In this document: piece after piece, positions 17,829 to 24,808 of the stretch | How positions within the stretch are numbered: the stretch's first letter is position 1 | Layout: each line of letters begins with the position of its first letter | DNA from: a virus | Strand: one strand, 5' to 3' | Length of the DNA stretch: 25,900 bases | IMG/VR virus record: IMGVR_UViG_3300021961_000564 | Coordinates: 1-25,900 of that record | Notes under the pieces: model-generated | Database searches by the model: none | Seen by the model: only the letters and a program-made list of their open reading frames with translations | Told to the model about the DNA's origin: nothing | Made by a program: the position numbers and the translations under genes

Positions 17829-18340
17829 TGTGAATATAATTTATTTTGTTGTCGCGTCCAAATTTCAAATATTGTAGGTTCTGTTGGTTGCTTTAGTAAC
17901 ACCATACCGATTTCTTCCATCAAGTAATCGGATTTTTTATTATTACAAATATTACAAGATGTCACTACATTAGTCCATATATCCAAACCACCTTTTGCAG
18001 TGGGAACTACATGATCTCGTGTTAAAAATTCAGAACTTTTTATTTGTGATTTTTTTCTACCACAGTACTGACAAGTATATGCATCTCTTACAAACAAATT
18101 TTTTTGTGTAAGTAATGCTTTTGTTTTAAACACGCGTCTACCTTTAATATAATTTTTTAATGCAATCATCAAAGGAACAGGGAATGTTTGCCTGGGTGAT
18201 CGCATCACATATTCTGGATGTTCCTCAACAATTACCGCCTTACCTTCCAAAAACATCAATAGTGCACGCTTTGCAGACACTACTGTTATTGGCTCGTATG
18301 TGGCATTTAAAACAACACATCTAGTTGTTTCTATCGCCAT
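17822..18340 (-). CDS. HNH nuclease of the conserved phage/bacterial type
   Basis: 172 residues. The N-terminal half, CVVLNATYEPITVVSAKRAL (8-27), with EGKAVIVEEH (32-41), is the usual lead-in of a widespread HNH family of bacteria and T4-like phages. The nuclease core is YTCQYCGRK (88-96, C90/C93), TRDHVVPTAKGG (107-118, D109/H110) and N124-V-V-T-S-C129-x2-C132-N-N-K-K. Unlike the two other HNH genes it is embedded in an operon with coupled starts and stops, so it is more likely a resident gene than a mobile one. GAGG lies upstream of the ATG. Confidence 0.87.
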   Translation of the reverse strand: MAIETTRCVVLNATYEPITVVSAKRALLMFLEGKAVIVEEHPEYVMRSPRQTFPVPLMIALKNYIKGRRVFKTKALLTQKNLFVRDAYTCQYCGRKKSQIKSSEFLTRDHVVPTAKGGLDIWTNVVTSCNICNNKKSDYLMEEIGMVLLKQPTEPTIFEIWTRQQNKLYSQC

Positions 18341-18343
18341 AAT

Positions 18344-18679
18344 TTATTCCTCGTGTTTACTAATATCGTTTAGTAATTTAGTAATATGTTTTTCTCTATA
18401 TTCATCGATAGTATTTTTTGCAGCTGCCGCAGTTTCGTAATCTTCTACCTCTGCACATACCTCTATAGCTTGTTCCAAAACCTTTTCATAATCAATTTCC
18501 TTTACTATTGCAACATGTCGAATATTCTGTGGGCTAGGTAATTCGAATAATTCTATTCTAGTAATATCATGTTTGATAGCAAATTTTATTTTCTTTACCA
18601 AATATTTAAACACCAATGGTCTATTTTCATATAAAAATTTTTGAATTACATGAAATGGTTTATTTGGTAACTTGAACAT
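18344..18679 (-). CDS. Unknown protein with UVR-like C-terminal motif
   Basis: 111 residues. The first 60 residues are basic with alternating hydrophobics. EVEDYETAAAAKNTIDEYRE (76-95) resembles the UvrB/UvrC interaction motif (E-D-Y-E-x-A-A-x-x-R/K-D), a helical hairpin for protein contacts. The ATG lies 20 bases inside the upstream zinc-ribbon gene with no clear SD, so translation is probably coupled. No enzyme motif is present. Confidence 0.75.
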   Translation of the reverse strand: MFKLPNKPFHVIQKFLYENRPLVFKYLVKKIKFAIKHDITRIELFELPSPQNIRHVAIVKEIDYEKVLEQAIEVCAEVEDYETAAAAKNTIDEYREKHITKLLNDISKHEE

Positions 18680-19043
18680 GTTTTTTTGTTTTTATAAGTT
18701 TCTTAGATTTTACAGACTTTTTTACAACTCTCGTTTTCTTTTCTACAGATGGTGTATCCGTTTCATCGGTCAACTTACCACGAACATATACTTTACCATC
18801 AGTATGTACATATCGTGCTTTAAAATGCCAACCACGAGGAAATTTTTCACCATCAGATTTCTTTTGTGTATCAGGTGGTGGTGCGACCATTTTTTGCACA
18901 CAATATGCACAAGTTACACGGGAAATGTCAATAGGAACTTCCACTTCTTCATTTCCACACTCACTACAAACCAAATACTGCCGACTACCAACTCTACGAA
19001 TCTCTGTTTTTGTCAACTTTTTTATTCGACGCTTTAATGCCAT
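18660..19043 (-). CDS. Zinc-ribbon protein with basic tail
   Basis: 127 residues from the ATG with GAGG six bases upstream; a longer frame through the upstream gene is rejected. C26-x2-C29 and C45-x2-C48 form a zinc ribbon. FPRGWHFKARYVHTDGKVYV (64-83) is a conserved-looking strand block, and the C-terminal 30 residues are Lys/Thr/Val rich. I recall similar hypothetical proteins in T4-like phages. Probably nucleic-acid or protein binding; nothing catalytic is visible. Confidence 0.8.
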   Translation of the reverse strand: MALKRRIKKLTKTEIRRVGSRQYLVCSECGNEEVEVPIDISRVTCAYCVQKMVAPPPDTQKKSDGEKFPRGWHFKARYVHTDGKVYVRGKLTDETDTPSVEKKTRVVKKSVKSKKLIKTKKHVQVTK

Positions 19044-19044
19044 A

Positions 19045-19308
19045 TTAACCTCGTGCTTTCCATAGTCTGTATTGTTTATCCCACCGTGCTTCAAGAAATT
19101 TTACTTTATTTTTTGATCCGTTTGGATATCCAATTTCTTTCATCATTTCATTGAATTCTATCAGTCGGGCACGTGCATTGAACAGTTGTGCTAAGTTTTT
19201 TGCTTCACAAATTAATTGCTGCACCTTTGTATATTCTGATTCCACAAACTCTTTTTCAGAATCAGTACCAAATATATTGCTGAGATAGTGTTTAATTTCT
19301 TCATACAT
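19045..19308 (-). CDS. Small helical protein next to tmRNA
   Basis: 87 residues. The start is the ATG with GGAG six to nine bases upstream; the longer open frame runs back into tmRNA and is rejected. The protein is charged and alpha-helical throughout, MYEEIKHYLSNIFGTDSEKE at the start and a basic/aromatic end (WDKQYRLWKARG). It is the first protein gene after tmRNA, with 38 bases between, and its stop is one base before the zinc-ribbon start. No family recognised. Confidence 0.78.
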   Translation of the reverse strand: MYEEIKHYLSNIFGTDSEKEFVESEYTKVQQLICEAKNLAQLFNARARLIEFNEMMKEIGYPNGSKNKVKFLEARWDKQYRLWKARG

Positions 19309-19346
19309 TCTTTTCTCCGATAAGATGTAAACACTAACCATTAAAG

Positions 19347-19686
19347 TGGATCCGGCGGGAGTCGAACCCGCGTCCATGATTGCTTCCTACTAAGGATTTA
19401 TGTGCGTAGTTGATTTTGTAATGTTTCTGTGTTTTAAATAATCAACGAACCCACACAGATAAGAGTTTGTAAATTTGATATTGGATACTAACTCCCCTCT
19501 CCAATACTACACCATATACTGTGAACAAGTTAATCTTATATGGGTCAGACTAATCTTGTCAGGCTGCAATTACGCAGCGAGGGCTAGATATTCGTTGCCA
19601 GTTAAATATTTTGGTCTGTTTTACTCGTCTTACCAAACGAGACACAAAGCTTAATCATCCACACCATGTCGAAGCCAGGCGGACCC
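19347..19686 (-). ncRNA. ssrA: tmRNA (transfer-messenger RNA)
   Basis: 340 bases, one-piece form. The 5' end GGGTCCGCCTGGCTTCGACA and 3' end GGACGCGGGTTCGACTCC...GGATCCA form the tRNA-like domain; acceptor GGGTCCG (19686-19680) pairs with CGGATCC (19354-19348) with one G-U, discriminator A, and a canonical T arm. The tag frame at 19599-19570 reads GGC AAC GAA TAT CTA GCC CTC GCT GCG TAA, giving GNEYLALAA, with the degradation signal ALAA intact. The resume codon is inferred from the spacing to the upstream TTTAACT. CCA is not encoded. tmRNA rescues stalled ribosomes and tags the product for proteolysis with SmpB. It has its own promoter at 19712. Confidence 0.95.
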
Positions 19687-19711
19687 TTTACACTATACAT
19701 AGATATACTTA

Positions 19712-19740
19712 AATATAAAAAGACCGAATTGATTTGTCAA
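19712..19740 (-). promoter_or_regulatory. Promoter for tmRNA, fused to a terminator
   Basis: Minus strand: TTGACA (19740-19735), 17 bases, TATATT (19717-19712). The -35 lies in the loop of the terminator hairpin 19720-19749. The expected start is near 19705, about 20 bases before mature tmRNA. Confidence 0.83.
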
Positions 19741-19749
19741 GTCGGTCTT
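19714..19749 (-). terminator. Terminator of the UDP-sugar dehydrogenase transcript
   Basis: Eight-base stem AAGACCGA (19720-19727) with TCGGTCTT (19742-19749), loop of 14. On the minus strand it is followed by TTTATATTT. It lies 25 bases after the dehydrogenase stop. Confidence 0.8.
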
Positions 19750-19774
19750 AATATATAGTATCTAATAAATATTT

Positions 19775-20614
19775 TTATACAACTGCTCTACCTTTGTCAT
19801 TTTCCCAATCTTTTTCTGGTCGTACTTCCAAATTTTTACTCCAGACAGCATCAAGTAGTGGTGTTGATTGCCCGTTTGCTTTACCATATTGTATCAGTGC
19901 GTTTAAATCCTTTGGAAAACAAGTACCACCAAATCCAAACTTACCATCATGTCCTGGAACATTCCAGTGCGAAGTACCAAGTCTTGGATCTAGTTTTAAT
20001 ACTTTAGTTAATTGATCAAAATCAGTATCGGTTTTTTTACAAATTTGATATATTTCGTTCAAAAATGCTACTTTGGTAGCTAGCATGGTATTGGCAACAT
20101 ACTTAATCATTTCCGATTGTTTTGCTGTAGTCACCCACACTTGTGAATTCGGAAATCGTTCATAGTATAATTGTGATACAGGTTTTACAGAACGACTGTC
20201 ATCGGTATAACCCAGTGTAATATTAGTTTGTGAAATAAAATCATTAATATAATTTCTTTCTGTCAAAAACTCTGGATTAAAACACACAGTAATATTAGGA
20301 TATCGTTTTGCTAAAAAATCACAGGTTCCTGGAGTAACTGTGGATTTAATAACACATATAGATTTATGTGGTAGTTCTAACAAAGATATTTCTGAAAGCA
20401 CTGTGTCAACGATTTCAATATTACATGCTCCATCTGCATTCATCGGTGTTGGTACACAAATAAAAATAATTTGTGCTTTCTGAGCAACGCCTATAATATC
20501 TTTTTCGGTGCATTCTTTTTGAATATCAAATGTTACTACTTTATTATTTTTTTCAAATCCTGTTTTTACTGCGGTACCTACATATCCTAACCCAACAACA
20601 CCTATTGTATTCAT
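19775..20614 (-). CDS. Short UDP-glucose/GDP-mannose-type dehydrogenase
   Basis: Oxidises a nucleotide sugar to the uronic acid with two NAD+. Residues 4-16 form the Rossmann loop (IGVVGLGYVGTAV), CVPTP (53-57) and STVTPGT (91-97) follow, NPEFLTE (113-119) is conserved, and EMIKYVANTMLATKVAFLNE (168-187) is the catalytic helix with K171 and N175. GFGGTCFPKDLNAL (227-240) holds the catalytic Cys (C232) and K235. At 279 residues it stops just after this domain and lacks the C-terminal domain that binds the nucleotide in typical 390-450-residue enzymes. Catalytic residues are intact, so it may pair with a partner or act on a different substrate. The start overlaps the glycosyltransferase stop (ATGA). 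Confidence 0.85.
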   Translation of the reverse strand: MNTIGVVGLGYVGTAVKTGFEKNNKVVTFDIQKECTEKDIIGVAQKAQIIFICVPTPMNADGACNIEIVDTVLSEISLLELPHKSICVIKSTVTPGTCDFLAKRYPNITVCFNPEFLTERNYINDFISQTNITLGYTDDSRSVKPVSQLYYERFPNSQVWVTTAKQSEMIKYVANTMLATKVAFLNEIYQICKKTDTDFDQLTKVLKLDPRLGTSHWNVPGHDGKFGFGGTCFPKDLNALIQYGKANGQSTPLLDAVWSKNLEVRPEKDWENDKGRAVV

Positions 20615-21747
20615 ATTGCCCTCTGGACAGAACCTATGTTTGAACGAAAACTATACCAACCATTATTATATTTTATATCATTAACTTGTTGAAATACTTT
20701 ATCGTAATTATGTGCTAATTTATACATATCATACTTTTGTGCAGCAAAATTTCTAACTGTTGAACGATCTATAAACCCATCTTCTATTTTTTCTAATGCG
20801 GCCAGGTAATCACCTAACGTATGACAGTTAAATCCTGTAGTGCCATGCTTAATTGTTTCTGTGAAGCTTCCGTATGACGAACCAATAACAGGTGTTCCGC
20901 ATAATTCGGCTTCTACAGTAACACCACCAAACGGTTCTACATATCTGGTTGGCATTAATACTGCCATAGCATTACCAAGAAAGTCAGCACGGTCTTTACC
21001 ATGAATAGGAGGTTTATATGTAAGATTTGGTAATCCCATATATGGTGACGGATCCCCCTGCCCACACATAATAAATTCTATATCTGGTCTGTGTTTGGCT
21101 ATTTCGTATACAATATTGACACCTTTTATATCGGATATCCTCCCGAAATATGCCACATATTTTTGTGGTGTATGTATGTAATCCCACTCACTCACATCAA
21201 AATAATTTGGGATTACCCAATGATAATCGTGACCACTTTTACCTTCACGACCAATTTCGTAGTGATACCATGCATAACTCTCAAATACACGGAAATTTTG
21301 ATACGAATTGGGATATCCTATACCAGTTTCTACTTTTGGATTACTAAAGTCTTTTATCGCTTCGTTGTGAGCAAATCCAAAAGGTAAACATATGATATCA
21401 TCATCGTCTAAATTTTTTTCTAATTCAAATTTTAATTGCTCATTAAATCTACGATATAATTCATTTCCGGTATCAGCGAGATCACCAATAAAATCACTCG
21501 ACATAACTTCACGATCACCGTACTTTTCTTTAAATAATTTTTTACGAATATACATCCATTCGTCGTACATCATCACATTTACATTATACCGCGCGCCACT
21601 ATAAGATCCTTCTACTCCATAATGTATAACATCGTATCCCACGGACTGTAACATGGGTGAGAATCGTTTTACCTTGCCAGTAAACGCACAGTGACTAAAT
21701 TCGTTAGTGGTCTGTGTATGTGGAATTCCTAATAAATGTAACCTCAT
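20611..21747 (-). CDS. GT-B glycosyltransferase (GT4/GT1-like)
   Basis: 378 residues in two Rossmann halves. The N-terminal half carries MRLHLLGIPHTQTTNEFSHC and holds the acceptor site. The C-terminal half starts at about residue 197 with VAYFGRISDIKGVNIVYEIA; EFIMCGQGDPSPY supports the donor fold, and MPTRYVEPFGGVTVEAELCG followed by TPVIGSSYGSFTE is the E-x-x-x-x-x-x-E donor-sugar motif of family 4 enzymes. GAGG lies five bases before the ATG. It overlaps the sugar dehydrogenase by four bases, so the two probably make and transfer a uronic-acid-type sugar together (inference). Confidence 0.87.
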   Translation of the reverse strand: MRLHLLGIPHTQTTNEFSHCAFTGKVKRFSPMLQSVGYDVIHYGVEGSYSGARYNVNVMMYDEWMYIRKKLFKEKYGDREVMSSDFIGDLADTGNELYRRFNEQLKFELEKNLDDDDIICLPFGFAHNEAIKDFSNPKVETGIGYPNSYQNFRVFESYAWYHYEIGREGKSGHDYHWVIPNYFDVSEWDYIHTPQKYVAYFGRISDIKGVNIVYEIAKHRPDIEFIMCGQGDPSPYMGLPNLTYKPPIHGKDRADFLGNAMAVLMPTRYVEPFGGVTVEAELCGTPVIGSSYGSFTETIKHGTTGFNCHTLGDYLAALEKIEDGFIDRSTVRNFAAQKYDMYKLAHNYDKVFQQVNDIKYNNGWYSFRSNIGSVQRAI

Positions 21748-21756
21748 ACTAACCTC

Positions 21757-21912
21757 TTATAATTTAATTTCCAATCTATTGAATTGGTCTTTTAAAGCTT
21801 CCAAATACGCTTTGGGTTTATCAAATATTTCCACTTCTAATTTTAGAAGTTCGAGTTGCTCAGTAGAAAGTTTTGTTAGAAACATTTCTTGTGGGTGAAT
21901 CTTACTAGACAT
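21757..21912 (-). CDS. Small helical protein (51 residues)
   Basis: Perfect AAGGAGG upstream of the ATG. The product begins MSSKIHPQEMFLTKLSTEQL and continues as a charged, leucine-rich helix with coiled-coil spacing (LELLKLEVEIFDKPKAYLEA). It precedes the glycosyltransferase by nine bases and is probably the first gene of that operon. It may be a chaperone or partner of the enzymes downstream (inference); no family is known to me. Confidence 0.75.
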   Translation of the reverse strand: MSSKIHPQEMFLTKLSTEQLELLKLEVEIFDKPKAYLEALKDQFNRLEIKL

Positions 21913-21970
21913 AACCTACCTCCTTGAATGTACTTCTATAAGTACAAACTCACTACTATAAAAATAGAAA

Positions 21971-21992
21971 AGGGAGAGCATTTGCTCTCCCT
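21971..21992 (-). terminator. Strong rho-independent terminator
   Basis: Nine-base stem AGGGAGAGC (21971-21979) with GCTCTCCCT (21984-21992), four-base loop. On the minus strand it is followed by TTTCTATTTTTATAG. It ends the 22017-22325 gene. A second palindrome, GTACTT-ctat-AAGTAC (21928-21943), lies before the SD of the next gene. Confidence 0.88.
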
Positions 21993-22016
21993 AATTCTAT
22001 TTCATAATTTAACTAA

Positions 22017-22325
22017 TTACGCAAGAGTCCATGCGGTGATGTATCGACCCTTAGCCTGTGGACGGCTCGAAGCGACCATACCATCCTGCTCAAACATCCC
22101 ACTGCTGAAAACAGAATTGATGAAAGAAAGACGAGTACGAACCTGCTGTGGGCGTACGCCATCACGGTTCAGATAATTATGAACATCGTCGGCGGTGACT
22201 ACCCCATCGGAACGCCGTGAGGCGAGACTACGAAGGTACGAAGAAATGCGACGAGTCGTAGCTTCACGCTCCTGCGTGTTGTAAGTACGAACCACGAAAC
22301 GGTTGTTGCTATTACGCTTTGACAT
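22017..22325 (-). CDS. Small winged-helix-like phage protein, monocistronic
   Basis: 102 residues, basic N-terminus then VTADDVHNYLNRDGVRPQQV (43-62), RTRLSFINSVFSS and a turn-strand end KGRYITAWTL. The helix-turn-helix-like pattern and V-R-T-R-L-S-F-I-N-S core suggest a winged-helix DNA- or RNA-binding protein. GAGG lies eight bases before the ATG. It has its own promoter (22431), a long structured leader and a strong terminator, so it is a single-gene unit, unlike everything around it. It looks richer in G+C than its neighbours. Both points fit a highly expressed protein; function unknown. Confidence 0.82.
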   Translation of the reverse strand: MSKRNSNNRFVVRTYNTQEREATTRRISSYLRSLASRRSDGVVTADDVHNYLNRDGVRPQQVRTRLSFINSVFSSGMFEQDGMVASSRPQAKGRYITAWTLA

Positions 22326-22430
22326 ATATGTAACCTCTTTTAAAAAAAGTTTTATGAGATATCCGATATTTGTACGAGCGTCACCACATTGGCGGGTGAG
22401 CTTCGGAACTGTCTCACACAGTACACATTA
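22326..22430 (-). promoter_or_regulatory. Structured 5' leader of the winged-helix-like gene
   Basis: About 100 bases between the predicted start (near 22424) and the ATG. On the minus strand: ACTGT-gtgag-ACAGT, then TCACC/GGTGA hairpin, then a T-run (TTTTTTT) just before AAAAGAGG, the SD. The order hairpin, T-run, SD resembles an attenuator or translational control site; no riboswitch class recognised. Confidence 0.4.
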
Positions 22431-22459
22431 ATGATACACTTGTTTGATCAATCTGTCAA
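22431..22459 (-). promoter_or_regulatory. Sigma70-type promoter for the 22017-22325 gene
   Basis: Minus strand: TTGACA (22459-22454), 17 bases, TATCAT (22436-22431). It is located after the stop of the 92-residue upstream gene. Confidence 0.72.
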
Positions 22460-22487
22460 GTTGTGTAGAAAATCTTGTTGTTTAATA

Positions 22488-22766
22488 TTAACCTTTAACT
22501 GTTAGTTTTGGATTTTTGAAATCAAAATTGTCATCCAAAATATAAATTGTTTCTTGTGTAAACTTACTCAAAACTGTAAGACGATTAACAATTTCTGTAG
22601 TACCAATTTCACCGCTAATGTCTCCATACCACAATTTCCCTAGTGTCTTGGTAGCGATACTAATATTAAACAAAGTATCTTTTTCCATAGACATATTTCC
22701 TACTGTACCAAATAACTTAACTGCTTCCTTCACTGCCGGGCTAATATCTTCTTCTGTATAAAACAT
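22488..22766 (-). CDS. Small soluble protein of unknown function
   Basis: 92 residues with GAGG five bases before the ATG. MFYTEEDISPAVKEAVKLFG at the start is helical; the middle carries LGKLWYGDISGEIGTTEIVN and the end ILDDNFDFKNPKLTVKG. No metal, membrane or catalytic motif. It follows the 119-residue zinc-ribbon gene by seven bases, so it is cotranscribed with it. Confidence 0.75.
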   Translation of the reverse strand: MFYTEEDISPAVKEAVKLFGTVGNMSMEKDTLFNISIATKTLGKLWYGDISGEIGTTEIVNRLTVLSKFTQETIYILDDNFDFKNPKLTVKG

Positions 22767-22773
22767 ATGTACC

Positions 22774-23133
22774 TCATTCTTGAGGTTCTTGAATTGTCAC
22801 CAAAGGTGACGCGGACTCCATAAATTCGTTATATTTTAATGTATAACATTTGGTACATAACGCCTGTATTATTTCTATATCTTTTCTACGGATGGCGTAT
22901 GCACCACATTCTTCACAAGTGCGTACAGAATCTCGTTCTAACTTGTATGATACAGAATCTAATACATACTGTTCATGTTTGTCAAGTACCTGAGCAAACT
23001 TAATTTTAAGCATACCATGCTCTCGGTTAATAGATATTATATTTGCATACTCTAGTTTGTTAGCTATAGTGTAAGCTTTATCTATTAATGTAAGCCATCC
23101 TTTTCCTGTTATTTCTATATTATTATTTTTCAT
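22774..23133 (-). CDS. Zinc-ribbon protein (119 residues)
   Basis: The N-terminal 65 residues form a predicted alpha-beta domain (GKGWLTLIDKAYTIANKLEY). C73-x2-C76 and C93-x2-C96 form a zinc ribbon, then a helix and an acidic tail. The start is preceded by a long purine run (AAAGAAAGAAA) rather than a normal SD, and overlaps the upstream Lys-rich micro-ORF, so it is probably translated by coupling. Function unknown; nucleic-acid binding is plausible. Confidence 0.77.
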   Translation of the reverse strand: MKNNNIEITGKGWLTLIDKAYTIANKLEYANIISINREHGMLKIKFAQVLDKHEQYVLDSVSYKLERDSVRTCEECGAYAIRRKDIEIIQALCTKCYTLKYNEFMESASPLVTIQEPQE

Positions 23134-23194
23134 TTTCTTTCTTTTCTTTTTGCTTCTTTTTCTTTTCTTTCTTTAAAGGAAAGATTATGCGCAT
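23123..23194 (-). CDS. Candidate 23-residue Lys-rich micropeptide
   Basis: ATG at 23194 has GGGAG seven bases upstream. The product begins MRIIFPLKKEKKKKQKEKKE and ends NEK: a short hydrophobic start and a Lys/Glu tail encoded by an almost pure purine tract. It overlaps the next gene's start by about ten bases, so it may serve mainly to deliver ribosomes to that gene, which lacks an SD. It could instead be a charged peptide product. Confidence 0.45.
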   Translation of the reverse strand: MRIIFPLKKEKKKKQKEKKENEK

Positions 23195-23251
23195 GAGTAA
23201 GCTCCCAAAAACATATGTATGTTTCTAGAAAATACTTTTATTTACACATGT

Positions 23252-23271
23252 GCGCACATGTGTTTATTTTT
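23252..23271. repeat. 20-bp perfect palindrome
   Basis: ACACATGTGC followed by its exact inverse GCACATGTGT, in the 86-base spacer between the 57-residue gene and the Lys-rich micro-ORF (coordinates within a base or two). On the plus strand it is followed by TTTATTTTTT and could end antisense transcripts. On the minus strand no T-run follows, so a protein-binding operator is equally possible. Confidence 0.6.
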
Positions 23272-23280
23272 TAAATTATT

Positions 23281-23454
23281 TTAATCTGTGTAAGGTAATT
23301 TTTTCATCTCACGGAATATTTCATCCGCGGTAGCCGACTCAACCTTTGTATCAGTATCATCGTGTTCAATGATAGGTTGTACCTTCTTTTTAGTCAAGGG
23401 CTTCTTACTTAATTTTTTTACAAGTTGAGCAATTTGTTTATCACTTGGTATCAT
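23281..23454 (-). CDS. Small charged protein (57 residues)
   Basis: Begins MIPSDKQIAQLVKKLSKKPL and ends DEIFREMKKLPYTD. A basic helical first half, acidic middle (HDDTDTKVE) and helical end. AAAGG lies seven bases before the ATG, which overlaps the upstream stop (TAATG). No family known. It ends before the 20-bp palindrome. Confidence 0.75.
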   Translation of the reverse strand: MIPSDKQIAQLVKKLSKKPLTKKKVQPIIEHDDTDTKVESATADEIFREMKKLPYTD

Positions 23455-23894
23455 TATTTACCTTTCCATGGTTCGTTTGACTCTTCGGATGAATCGTCAT
23501 CATCCTCATCTAAGTTATCTTCAAACAATTTACGAATTTCGTTTATATCATCTTCGGACATTTGCTTATACGATGGATCTTGTTTCATTTTATTTATTAA
23601 TTCATCGTAAGTTCTACCTGTATGCTTTCCATCTTCGGAACCAAACATTTTAAAAATAACTGGTGTCCGTGTATCTTGATCACCTACCGCTTCACCCAAT
23701 GCCTCTACAAAATTTTCAGACGCTTGCATTGTAGCTTGACTCATCTGTTCTATTTTATTTGTAGCTATATATATGGATTTTATTATTGTAGACATTTCTG
23801 ATACAAGAAATGATAATCGTATAGAGATGGTTATCAATGTTATAAACCCTATACTTACTGCTCCAAAAACAAAACCCAGAATTATATTTTCCAC
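23454..23894 (-). CDS. Membrane-anchored acidic protein, GTG start
   Basis: 146 residues. The SD GAGG is five bases from the second of two GTG codons, which I take as the start. One N-terminal membrane helix (about 2-30) is followed by an amphipathic stretch (35-65), a charged linker and a very acidic tail (FEDNLDEDDDDSSEESNEPW). YDELINKMKQDPSYKQMSED (about 96-115) is a helix pair. Expected topology: one membrane pass with the acidic domain in the cytosol or periplasm. No known family. Confidence 0.75.
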   Translation of the reverse strand: MENIILGFVFGAVSIGFITLITISIRLSFLVSEMSTIIKSIYIATNKIEQMSQATMQASENFVEALGEAVGDQDTRTPVIFKMFGSEDGKHTGRTYDELINKMKQDPSYKQMSEDDINEIRKLFEDNLDEDDDDSSEESNEPWKGK

Positions 23895-23909
23895 GATCAC
23901 CTCTGTTTG

Positions 23910-24227
23910 TTAACCAATACCAAATCCTGTTTGATGCCGTAAAACTGCTGGTGCTTCACATGGTTCAAACTCATTGGTAATGGAATTGTGTTTATACCAC
24001 AACCGTAAACTATCTGCTTCTAAATTCGGACGAATCTCGTTTAGTAAAGTTTTTTCTATTACGGCATATTGATATGTTGATTCGTCTGCTATATCACGCA
24101 AATTGTTTTTAACTATATAAATTGCGTCTTTTAATTCAGTTAAAATTACAGGTGTAGTTCTATACCCAAGAGGTAAGTTTACTTTTAAATCCAACACGGT
24201 TATCGTATAAACAACATTATTAATCAT
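23910..24227 (-). CDS. Small widespread-type phage protein
   Basis: 105 residues from the ATG that overlaps the upstream stop; AGG lies ten bases before it. MINNVVYTITVLDLKVNLPL opens a strand-rich domain; ELKDAIYIVKNNLRDIADES is a helix, then YAVIEKTLLNEIRPN (54-68), W-Y-K (77-79) and the end TGFGIG. The order strand, helix, YAVIE, W-Y-K, P-x-x-x, F-G-x-G matches my memory of short hypothetical proteins in many phages. No enzyme function is known. Confidence 0.75.
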   Translation of the reverse strand: MINNVVYTITVLDLKVNLPLGYRTTPVILTELKDAIYIVKNNLRDIADESTYQYAVIEKTLLNEIRPNLEADSLRLWYKHNSITNEFEPCEAPAVLRHQTGFGIG

Positions 24228-24555
24228 CGTGTTTATACCTGTGTTCACCTGTTATGTTTTCGTATTTTGACAAACGCGCTTTTAATACATTTACTTCAAA
24301 CAACAATTCGTTTGTTGTTTCTACTTGATGATAGTATCGTTCACGCCATTCATCAACTTCTTCTTGAATACGAATCAATTCTTCTTTGACTTTATCCAAT
24401 TCTTCTCGTAGTTCTTTACGCAAAGACGAATGTTCATCAATTAAGTTATTTTTATTATCTAAAAACTTTTCTGTGAACTTTAGTAAGAATCCACCTACCA
24501 CAGTCAAAATACCAACGGTAGTAGTTTCTGGTGAGAGCATATTAATTTCTGACAT
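24220..24555 (-). CDS. Membrane-anchored coiled-coil protein
   Basis: 111 residues: a membrane helix at about 11-30 (TTVGILTVVGGFLLKFTEKF) and a heptad-rich, Glu/Lys/Arg coiled coil from 35 to 100 (KELREELDKVKEELIRIQEE). This architecture is shared by inner-membrane spanins (Rz-type) and other phage envelope proteins. No lysis genes are seen next to it, so a spanin role is only a possibility. There is no clear SD at either of the two candidate ATGs (codons 1 and 6). Confidence 0.7.
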   Translation of the reverse strand: MSEINMLSPETTTVGILTVVGGFLLKFTEKFLDNKNNLIDEHSSLRKELREELDKVKEELIRIQEEVDEWRERYYHQVETTNELLFEVNVLKARLSKYENITGEHRYKHDD

Positions 24556-24587
24556 ATATTAGATGATTATTGTAATAAATAACCAAA

Positions 24588-24770
24588 TTATTTGTGTATA
24601 TGTCTAACGAACTTAGTTATACTTAGTTTTCGTATGAAATGGAATAGTAAGGCGGCTATTAGTAGTAATAACACATCTGATAATTCAAATCCTCCATGAA
24701 CTATCATACCAATCACCATACCAAATATAAATACAACTGTCAGTAGCTTGTCAACACTAGAGCACATCAT
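24588..24770 (-). CDS. Short two-helix membrane protein
   Basis: 60 residues with hydrophobic segments at about 8-25 and 29-44 and a basic C-terminus (IRKLSITKFVRHIHK). The size and two-helix layout fit holin-like or other small phage membrane proteins, but nothing specific supports a lysis role. No SD is seen at the ATG, and an internal ATG (codon 18 or 22) could be used. Confidence is limited to it being a gene. Confidence 0.5.
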   Translation of the reverse strand: MMCSSVDKLLTVVFIFGMVIGMIVHGGFELSDVLLLLIAALLFHFIRKLSITKFVRHIHK

Positions 24771-24808
24771 ACAATATAGTAAAATGTAAAAGAAACTGTT
24801 TATAAATA

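Noticed and set aside
24220-24770. Holin-spanin lysis cassette
   Set aside because: Topologies would fit, but there is no endolysin, no outer spanin lipoprotein and no specific motif.
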